This document shows, one piece after another, positions 57,774 through 64,000 of a stretch of 64,000 nucleotides of DNA. The stretch comes from BRHc4a sp049323755 (lineage in GTDB: Bacteria > Bacillota > Desulfotomaculia > Desulfotomaculales > Desulfocucumaceae), in contig JBMOPE010000028.1 of NCBI GenBank assembly GCA_049323755.1, positions 62,001-126,000 on the forward strand, given 5' to 3'. The position numbers were made by a program, and so were the translations under genes. Below the pieces are notes generated by a model. The model saw only the letters and a program-made list of their open reading frames with translations. It was not told the DNA's origin and did not search any database. Positions within the stretch are counted from its first letter, which is position 1. Every line of letters begins with the position of its first letter.

Positions 57774-59333
57774 ATGGATATGGCAAAATCTTCAACAGAA
57801 GGTAAAATAATTACTCGAACATTGTTTAAACCTATCCGTGAAAAATATAGAAAAGAGGGTCGCAAGGTTGTTCACTGCCATGGAGTTTTTGATCTTCTGC
57901 ACCCTGGACATATTGCCCATCTGGAAGAAGCCAGATCTTTGGGGGATGTGCTGGTTGTATCGATAACTACGGCTTCACATGTAAATAAAGGTCCGGGACG
58001 TCCCTATTTTTCAGATGAGTTACGCATGAAATCTTTGGCTGCTCTTGCCTGTGTTGACTACGTGTTGTTGTCGGAATTCCCAACTGCCCTGGAGATAATG
58101 GACGTTATCCAGCCTGATATATATGTAAAAGGTCGTGAATATGCAGAAGATTCCAATGATGTTACCGGGAACATAGCCAGTGAAGTGGAAAAGGTTCGTT
58201 CCTATGGAGGAGATATATATTTTACCGATGGGGTAGTGTTCAGTTCAACAAAAATTTTAAATCAAAATTTTCCGGTATTCCCTCCCGGTGTAAAAGATTT
58301 TGTGGCGGATTTCTCCTCCCGGCACTCTTTTGATGAAATACGCAAAATAATTGATAATATTCAGCCGTTACGGGTATTGGTGGTAGGGGACATCATCATT
58401 GATGAATACGTTTTTTGTAGAGTTCAGGGTTTAATGTCTAAGGATAGGGCGCTGTCGGCCCGCTATGAGCGCGAGGAGCGTTATCTGGGCGGCGCCCTTG
58501 CGGTTGCCAGGCATTTAGCCAGTTTTTCCAATAATGTTACCCTGTGCGGGATCGTGGGAAACGAGCCTCACATTCACAGCCAGTTGCTAAATGATATGAG
58601 CAGGGTAATGATACTTGACCTCCAATTTGATGATTGTTATCAAACTGTGGTAAAAAGACGCTTTATTGAGCGCCGTGGAATACGGGATGAATATGAAAAA
58701 CTGTTTTCGGTAAATTATCTGGGTAATGGTTTCAGGGAAGACAGGGTTGAGCGGAAAGAATTCTATGATAAGCTGCAAAAACGTGTTCCTGATTTTGATA
58801 TAGTATTAGTTGCGGATTATGGACATGGGCTAATTGACGAAAAAGTTATGGAAATACTGCAGTCTGAAGCAAGGTTTCTAGCGCTTAACTGCCAGACCAA
58901 CTCTTCTAACTATGGCACAAACCTCATAACAAAATATAGACGGGCCGATTCATTTACTCTGGACGAAGCTGAATTGCGCCTGGCTTATTCCTCACGCTCG
59001 GGGGACGTTAAAAACCTTCTGCTTAAATTAAAGAATCATCTGAAAAGCAGCGCAGGGTGGCTGACTCTTGGCTCTATGGGATCGGTCAGTATAAACCGGG
59101 ACAAGACTATGGAGAAAACACCAGCCTTTACCCTGACCGTAAAAGACACAGTGGGTGCGGGAGATGCATTTTTTGCGTTATCCAGTATATGTGCAGGTGT
59201 TAACGAGCCCATTGAAGTGGGGTCTTTTCTGGGTAACATTGCCGGAGCTTTGGCGGCTAATGTACTTGGAAATACCAGGGCGGTAAATAAGACTGATTTA
59301 CTTAAGTATGCCTCAACGCTGCTTAAGTTTTAA
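57774..59333 (+). CDS. Nucleotidyltransferase-PfkB kinase fusion (HldE-like, domains in reverse order)
   Basis: 519-aa bifunctional enzyme. The N-terminal cytidylyltransferase-like domain (about 20-165) has 'HGVFDLLHPGHIAHLEEARS' (HxGH nucleotide motif). The C-terminal PfkB sugar kinase (about 200-515) has 'LVVGDIIIDEY' and 'DTVGAGDAFFALS' (catalytic Asp). E. coli HldE has kinase first and transferase second; here the order is swapped. It would phosphorylate and activate a sugar, e.g. a heptose. ATG follows GGGGTGGA. Confidence 0.88.
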   Translation: MDMAKSSTEGKIITRTLFKPIREKYRKEGRKVVHCHGVFDLLHPGHIAHLEEARSLGDVLVVSITTASHVNKGPGRPYFSDELRMKSLAALACVDYVLLSEFPTALEIMDVIQPDIYVKGREYAEDSNDVTGNIASEVEKVRSYGGDIYFTDGVVFSSTKILNQNFPVFPPGVKDFVADFSSRHSFDEIRKIIDNIQPLRVLVVGDIIIDEYVFCRVQGLMSKDRALSARYEREERYLGGALAVARHLASFSNNVTLCGIVGNEPHIHSQLLNDMSRVMILDLQFDDCYQTVVKRRFIERRGIRDEYEKLFSVNYLGNGFREDRVERKEFYDKLQKRVPDFDIVLVADYGHGLIDEKVMEILQSEARFLALNCQTNSSNYGTNLITKYRRADSFTLDEAELRLAYSSRSGDVKNLLLKLKNHLKSSAGWLTLGSMGSVSINRDKTMEKTPAFTLTVKDTVGAGDAFFALSSICAGVNEPIEVGSFLGNIAGALAANVLGNTRAVNKTDLLKYASTLLKF

Positions 59334-59397
59334 GGGTTTCCTTCGATGGCAACAGGAAAAGTATTAAATGTTGTGGTAAGAGGAGGCAAAAAAGATT

Positions 59398-60462
59398 ATG
59401 TCTGACGAGTTCAGGATTGATACACACAAGCTGATATTTCATCCCACCCGGGTTTCTGAGTGGCTGCAGGGAAAGAATATCTATCCCATTTATGTTGAAA
59501 TAGCTCCCTCAGGAAATTGCAACCACCGATGTATGTTTTGCGCACTAGATTATTTGGAGTACAAGCCTATTTTCTTAGATAAAGAACTCCTTCTAAGAAA
59601 TCTTCAGGAAATGGCAGGCCGGGGTGTTAAAAGTGTAATGTACGCCGGTGAGGGAGAGCCTCTGTTGAATAAAAACACGCCTGACATAATAAGGCAGACC
59701 AGGCTTTTGGGAATAGATGTGGCGATGACTACAAATGGGGTTTTGTTTTCCAAAGAAGTAGCAGAGGAATGCCTGGGGTCGTGTACATGGGTTCGGTTTA
59801 GCGTGAATGCCGGAACCTCTGGAACCTACCATGAAGTTCATCGTGGCCGTCCCGAAGACTTTGAGAGAGTATTGACAAATCTGGGCAATGCTGTTGAGGT
59901 TAAAAGAAAAAAAGGACTAAAGACCACTATTGGGGTCCAGATGCTTTTAATTCCTCAAAACTTCCATGAGGCAGTTTCAATGGGCAAGATTTTAAAGGAG
60001 ATAGGCGTTGACTATTTTTCAATAAAACCTTTTTCTCAGCACCCGAAAAGCATTTGCACTATAGACCCTTCATTTAAATATGAAGATCATTTGGAAATAG
60101 AGCAACAGCTAGGTGAATTGTCAAACGATACTTTCCGCATTGTCTTCCGATCAAATGCCATGAGAAAATTAAAGCTGTCACGGTCGTACCGTCGCTGCCT
60201 TGGCTTGCCTTTTTGGGCCTATATAGATGCAAATGCCAGGGTATGGGCCTGCAGTGCCTATCTGGGTGATGAGAAATTTTGCTATGGCAGTTTGAAAGAA
60301 GAGAACTTTATGGGTATTTGGGAAGGTGAAAGACGCTCCAAGATATTGGCTTGGGTGAAAAATATGGATGTGACTGATTGCAGAGAGATATGTCGACTAG
60401 ATGAAATTAATGCGTACCTTCATCAACTAAAAAATCCCGGAGGACATGTAAATTTTATATAG
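59398..60462 (+). CDS. Radical SAM protein with SPASM-like C-terminus (first)
   Basis: 354-aa enzyme. The [4Fe-4S] motif CNHRCMFC (near residue 41) holds the SAM cluster; then 'YAGEGEPLLNK' (GGE-like) and 'TTNGVLF'. The C-terminal part has additional cysteines ('CLGLPFWAYIDANARVWACS', 'DCREICRLDE'), a SPASM/twitch type auxiliary cluster. It ends in HVNFI, as its neighbour does (HINFI). Substrate unknown; the location implies sugar or peptide modification. Confidence 0.87.
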   Translation: MSDEFRIDTHKLIFHPTRVSEWLQGKNIYPIYVEIAPSGNCNHRCMFCALDYLEYKPIFLDKELLLRNLQEMAGRGVKSVMYAGEGEPLLNKNTPDIIRQTRLLGIDVAMTTNGVLFSKEVAEECLGSCTWVRFSVNAGTSGTYHEVHRGRPEDFERVLTNLGNAVEVKRKKGLKTTIGVQMLLIPQNFHEAVSMGKILKEIGVDYFSIKPFSQHPKSICTIDPSFKYEDHLEIEQQLGELSNDTFRIVFRSNAMRKLKLSRSYRRCLGLPFWAYIDANARVWACSAYLGDEKFCYGSLKEENFMGIWEGERRSKILAWVKNMDVTDCREICRLDEINAYLHQLKNPGGHVNFI

Positions 60463-60492
60463 TTCAAAAAAATAATCGTTGGAGGAATCTTA

Positions 60493-61566
60493 ATGGAAAT
60501 AAAATCAACACCATACAGCAGCCTTAAACTATTTGCTCACGCTGAGAAACTGGCAGCCATTAAAAGGGGAGAGCGAACTGCACCGTTATATATACGCATT
60601 AAACCTACAAATTCCTGCAATCATAACTGCAATTATTGCCACTATGCTGGAGGGAAGTATCTGGACCTGGAAGGCGCAGAGGCAAGAAATCAAATTCCTT
60701 GGGAAAAAATGAAGGAAATAATAGATGATATTGGAGAAATGGAAGTTAAGGCTATAACATTCAGCGGTGGTGGAGAACCTCTGGTTTATCCCAATATTTT
60801 AGAGGCAATGAATAGATTATTGGAAAAAGGGATCCAAATTTCTATTATAACAAACGGACACAGGCTAAAGGGTGATATTGCTGAGGTATTAACTAGAGCA
60901 AAGTGGGTAAGGATATCCTTTGATGCCGCCAATGCAGAAACCTATTCTAAAATTCGTGGCATACCCCTGGATTCGTTTGATGCGGTCTGCAACAATATCG
61001 GTGAATTTGCTAAAATTAAGCCTGATAATTGTGAACTAGGCATTAATTTTGTGATAAATCATGAAAATTCAGAACAGGTATATGAGGCCGGTAGAATGCT
61101 GCATGACTTAGGGGTTAATCATGTAAAATTCGCAGCTAGAATAACAACAGATGTCAATTCCTATCATGAACCCTTTAAGCAGAAAGTTATAGAACAAATT
61201 CGCCGTGTAGAAGATGAATTTACACGGCCCGGTTTTTCGGTGATTAATAAATATGAAGAGGATTTCCATTTGTCTTCAGTATTTCATAGGCCTTATTCCT
61301 TTTGCCTAATTAAGGAGATAGTTACAGTAATAGCTGCTGATAGCAAGGTATATTATTGTCATGATAAAGCATATCTGCAAAATGGAATAGTAGGTGACTT
61401 AAATAATCAATCTTTTAAGGAAATATGGTATTCTGCTGAAACTCAAGATAGATTTAAATGTTTTGACGCAGAAAAGGAATGCAGGCACCATTGTGTTTAC
61501 GATGATAGAAATATTCTTTTGAATACCTTTTTATCATTAAGTGAAGATCATATTAATTTCATATAG
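60493..61566 (+). CDS. Radical SAM protein with SPASM-like C-terminus (second)
   Basis: 357-aa paralogue. Cluster motif CNHNCNYC (near residue 39), 'FSGGGEPLVYPN', 'ITNGHRL', and auxiliary cysteines 'SKVYYCHDKAYL', 'CRHHCVYD'. It ends in DHINFI. The C-terminal sharing with the previous gene suggests a common partner or substrate. GGAGG precedes the ATG, 30 bp after the first radical SAM gene. Confidence 0.87.
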   Translation: MEIKSTPYSSLKLFAHAEKLAAIKRGERTAPLYIRIKPTNSCNHNCNYCHYAGGKYLDLEGAEARNQIPWEKMKEIIDDIGEMEVKAITFSGGGEPLVYPNILEAMNRLLEKGIQISIITNGHRLKGDIAEVLTRAKWVRISFDAANAETYSKIRGIPLDSFDAVCNNIGEFAKIKPDNCELGINFVINHENSEQVYEAGRMLHDLGVNHVKFAARITTDVNSYHEPFKQKVIEQIRRVEDEFTRPGFSVINKYEEDFHLSSVFHRPYSFCLIKEIVTVIAADSKVYYCHDKAYLQNGIVGDLNNQSFKEIWYSAETQDRFKCFDAEKECRHHCVYDDRNILLNTFLSLSEDHINFI

Positions 61567-61576
61567 GGGGAGCATG

Positions 61577-62422
61577 ATGGATTATAACGAGCAGTCTTTG
61601 CCTGAAATAGCAAAAGAGTTGCGCCGGAAAATATTCAGAATGATTTTGCAGGGCGGGGGCGGACACATTGGCGGTTCCTTTTCAATAGTAGAGATTCTCA
61701 CTGCCCTCTATTTCGGCGGGGTTATGCGATATGATCACCGCAACCCGGATTTACCGGAACGGGACAGGTTCATATTAAGCAAAGGGCATGCCAGTGCTGC
61801 ACTTTATGCTGTCCTGGCACAGGCAGGCTTTTTTGAGGAAAACCTGCTTGATACTTTTGTTCAGCCAGGGTCAACACTGGGTGGACATCCAAACGTACAT
61901 GAAGTTACCGGGGTTGAGGCCTCCACCGGAGCCTTGGGCCATGGCTTATCTTATGCCGCAGGAGTTGCCCTGGCCGGTAAATTAGACCAAAAGGATTACC
62001 GGGTATTTGTTTTGCTCGGCGATGGGGAGTGCCAGGAAGGATCAGTCTGGGAAGCCGCCCTTTTTGCTGCTCATCAAAGACTGGGGAATCTGACAGCCAT
62101 TGTAGATTACAATAAACTTCAAGCAATGGACCGTCTGGATAATATCATTCAAATGGAGCCTTTAGCAGATAAATGGAGTGCCTTTGGCTGGGAAGTAACA
62201 GAGGTGGATGGTCACAATATTTACGCATTGGCAGATATACTTGGGCAAGACGTTGTTGAGGACGGGCCTCCTCGATTGATTATTGCCCATACTTTAAAGG
62301 GGAAGGGGGTTTCCTTTATGGAAAATGCCCCGTTGTGGCATTACCGGCTGCCAAATCAAGAAGAAATGAGGATTGTTATTGAGGAATTAGGACTTATAAC
62401 GGAGGAAAAGGAGCAGGCATGA
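61577..62422 (+). CDS. Transketolase, N-terminal (TPP-binding) subunit
   Basis: 281-aa half-transketolase. 'GGGGHIGGSFSIVEILTALY', 'RDRFILSKGHASAALYAVLA' and the TPP motif 'LLGDGECQEGSVWEA...NLTAIVDYN' (GDG-x(n)-N). AGGGGG lies six bases before the ATG at 61577. It pairs with the next gene, overlapping it by 4 bp. Transfers two-carbon units, so it may extend or shorten a sugar chain in the glycan pathway. Confidence 0.92.
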   Translation: MDYNEQSLPEIAKELRRKIFRMILQGGGGHIGGSFSIVEILTALYFGGVMRYDHRNPDLPERDRFILSKGHASAALYAVLAQAGFFEENLLDTFVQPGSTLGGHPNVHEVTGVEASTGALGHGLSYAAGVALAGKLDQKDYRVFVLLGDGECQEGSVWEAALFAAHQRLGNLTAIVDYNKLQAMDRLDNIIQMEPLADKWSAFGWEVTEVDGHNIYALADILGQDVVEDGPPRLIIAHTLKGKGVSFMENAPLWHYRLPNQEEMRIVIEELGLITEEKEQA

Positions 62423-63354
62423 GAAACGCATATCTATCTGCGCTATATGAACTGGCAAAAGAGGATCCTCGGGTTTTTGCGCTGGTTGCAGACAACGGAG
62501 CCATTGTTTACGACAAATTCCGGGAAAAATTCCCTAATCAGTTTATCAATTTTGGGATTTCCGAGGCCAACATGGTAACAGTTGCAGCAGGGCTTGCAAG
62601 TTGTGGCAAAATTCCATTTGCCTATACTATTATTCCCTTCCTTACCATGAGAGCATATGAGCAGGTACGCAACGATGCATGCCTTCAAAAAAGAAATGTG
62701 AAGCTGGTTGGAATTGGTGCAGGTTTTGTATACAGCACTTTAGGACCGACACACCATGCTATTGAAGACGTTGCAATTATGAGGGTTTTGCCTAATATGA
62801 CCGTTATTTCGCCTGCCAGTCCTCTTGAAGCCCAGAAAGCCACTGTGGCTGCAGCCAGGATTGATGGCCCGGTTTACCTGAGGTTGGGAACTACAAAAGA
62901 GCCTGAAATATATGAAAATGATTACGTTTTTCATGTGGGTAGGGGTGTAACCCTTGCGGAGGGAAAGGACCTGACCATAATAGCAACCGGATCTATAGTT
63001 TTTGATGCCTTGCAGGCGGTCAGTTTCCTTAATGAAAAAGGAATTTCTACAAGGCTAATAAATCTGCATACAATAAAGCCAATTGACAAAGAAATTATTC
63101 TACAGGCGGTAGAAGAGACAGGGGCTATTTTAACTGTGGAGGAGCATAGCGTAATAGGCGGCATGGGAAGCGCAGTGGCGGAGTTGCTTCAGGAAAATGG
63201 CTGTTTTAATGTAGTTTTTCAGAGGATGGGATTAAATGACTGTTTTTGCACGGGGTATGGCTCTCATCAGTATTTAAAGGAGATAAACCACCTTTCAATA
63301 GTTGATATTAAGGAAAAGGCCATATCATTATTCCAAAGGAAAATAAGAGATTAA
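62419..63354 (+). CDS. Transketolase, C-terminal subunit
   Basis: 311-aa half-transketolase with the pyrimidine-binding domain ('FINFGISEANMVTVAAGLAS', Glu in ISEANM) and C-terminal domain 'LTVEEHSVIGGMGSAVAELL'. It couples with the preceding subunit by a 4-bp overlap. Split transketolases are frequent in clostridia and archaea for central metabolism, but this copy sits inside the glycan locus. Confidence 0.92.
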   Translation: MRNAYLSALYELAKEDPRVFALVADNGAIVYDKFREKFPNQFINFGISEANMVTVAAGLASCGKIPFAYTIIPFLTMRAYEQVRNDACLQKRNVKLVGIGAGFVYSTLGPTHHAIEDVAIMRVLPNMTVISPASPLEAQKATVAAARIDGPVYLRLGTTKEPEIYENDYVFHVGRGVTLAEGKDLTIIATGSIVFDALQAVSFLNEKGISTRLINLHTIKPIDKEIILQAVEETGAILTVEEHSVIGGMGSAVAELLQENGCFNVVFQRMGLNDCFCTGYGSHQYLKEINHLSIVDIKEKAISLFQRKIRD

Positions 63355-63382
63355 CAAACCTATAGCCTGAAGGAGTGGAAAA

Positions 63383-64000
63383 ATGGCTTATATAGACTTC
63401 ATATCAAAATTACACAGAAAAACTCAAAGGGACTATATTGGGAGAGTTGTTAGCGACGATAAGGCTTCATGTGCAGTAGTTGCCAAAAGATTTGATAAAG
63501 ATTACTGGGATGGAGATCGAAAATACGGATATGGGGGTTACAATTACGATGGCCGGTGGCGGGTGGTGGCGGAGGAAATGGCCGCTTATTACAACTTACA
63601 GCCGGGGCAAAGTGTTTTAGACGTTGGATGCGGGAAAGGTTTTCTTCTATATGAATTAACCCAGGTAGTACCGGGGTTAATTGTTGCAGGATTGGATATT
63701 TCTCAGTATGCCATTGACAATGCGAAAGAAGAAGTGCGACCATTCCTGCGGACAGGTCTAGCCCAGGAACTATCCTACTCGGATAATTCTTTTGATTTGG
63801 TTTATTCTTTAACTACACTGCATAATCTATACATTTTTGACTTAAAGAAAGCTATCCAAAACATTCAGCGAGTATCAAAAAAACATTCTTATATTATGGT
63901 AGAATCCTATCGGAATGAGCAGGAAAAGGTGAATTTATTGTACTGGCAATTAACATGCGAAAGCTTTTTCACACCGGAAGAATGGCAGTGGTTGTTTGAT
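63383..64000 (+). CDS. Class I SAM-dependent methyltransferase (3' truncated by window end)
   Basis: The frame runs from ATG 63383 (AAGGAGTGG upstream) to the end of the window without a stop (206 codons). SAM-binding motif I 'VLDVGCGKGFLLYEL', acidic residue in 'AGLDISQYAID', and motif 'FDLVYSLTTLHNL'. A Methyltransf_11-like domain covers about residues 75-185. It probably methylates the flagellin sugar or an intermediate. Confidence 0.88.
   Translation, partial: MAYIDFISKLHRKTQRDYIGRVVSDDKASCAVVAKRFDKDYWDGDRKYGYGGYNYDGRWRVVAEEMAAYYNLQPGQSVLDVGCGKGFLLYELTQVVPGLIVAGLDISQYAIDNAKEEVRPFLRTGLAQELSYSDNSFDLVYSLTTLHNLYIFDLKKAIQNIQRVSKKHSYIMVESYRNEQEKVNLLYWQLTCESFFTPEEWQWLFD

Overview
The window reads as a chromosomal segment of a spore-former-type anaerobic Firmicute. 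The best fit is the Desulfotomaculum/Pelotomaculum (Peptococcaceae-like) group. The evidence is the yicC-remA-gmk-rpoZ-coaBC order at the left end, strong AGGAGG-type ribosome sites with many TTG/GTG starts, a flavodiiron/rubredoxin oxygen-defence operon, a sigma-54 activator with CBS domains, a fliW-csrA-flagellin block, and many intergenic repeats. The genus assignment is inference; no 16S gene is present.

Layout. 1-2.8 kb: housekeeping operon (yicC end, remA, gmk, rpoZ, coaBC). 3.2-6.6 kb: CAAX-type protease, a 43-aa Cys protein, an unknown protein, uvsE and thiD. 6.7-11.2 kb: a minus-strand HlyD/ATPase/ATPase/ABC-2 permease efflux operon with a TetR regulator. 11.5-13.2 kb: acyl-CoA ligase. 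13.5-18.8 kb: purine-nucleoside ABC importer (BMP lipoprotein, double ATPase, two permeases) with xpt. 19-21 kb: CBS-PAS-PAS-AAA-Fis sigma-54 activator. 21.2-28.1 kb: acyltransferase, DUF3795 and DUF2512 proteins, TetR, an unknown protein, a flavoprotein and a MASE3 histidine kinase with its response regulator. 28.7-31.6 kb: superoxide dismutase, rubredoxin, flavodiiron protein and a rubredoxin-flavin reductase-rubredoxin fusion. These look like one electron chain for O2 and superoxide removal. 31.7-37.8 kb: a cyclic-nucleotide-domain/DUF2225 protein and three secreted or Ca-binding proteins, with a highly structured RNA at 36.4-36.6 kb. 38.2 kb: tRNA-Val(CAC). 38.5-50.4 kb: motB-motA-cheW-cheA-cheB, then flgM-flgN-flgK-flgL-flaG-like-fliW-csrA-flagellin. 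50.4-64 kb: a probable flagellin glycosylation island (Maf-type glycosyltransferase, cytidylyltransferase, oxidoreductase, class III aminotransferase, TPR-glycosyltransferase, nucleotidyltransferase-kinase fusion, two radical SAM proteins, split transketolase, methyltransferase running off the end).

Most notable. (1) A roughly 195-nt structured RNA at 36437-36631, closed by a 17-bp helix, has a diverged inverted core copy at 38056-38128; this looks like an RNA family and may be a HEARO/omega-RNA type element or something new. (2) The glycosylation island encodes sugar chemistry (twin SPASM radical SAM enzymes, split transketolase, domain-swapped HldE-like enzyme) that matches no nucleotide-sugar pathway I recognise. 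(3) The flagellin leader has a GGA-loop hairpin and a GGA-containing Shine-Dalgarno, a typical CsrA target, just downstream of fliW-csrA. (4) Several repeat families fill the intergenic regions: CACAGAG-ended elements, 30-bp GTCGGAGG arrays, period-7 repeats and GC-rich double hairpins. Several of them sit between convergent genes.
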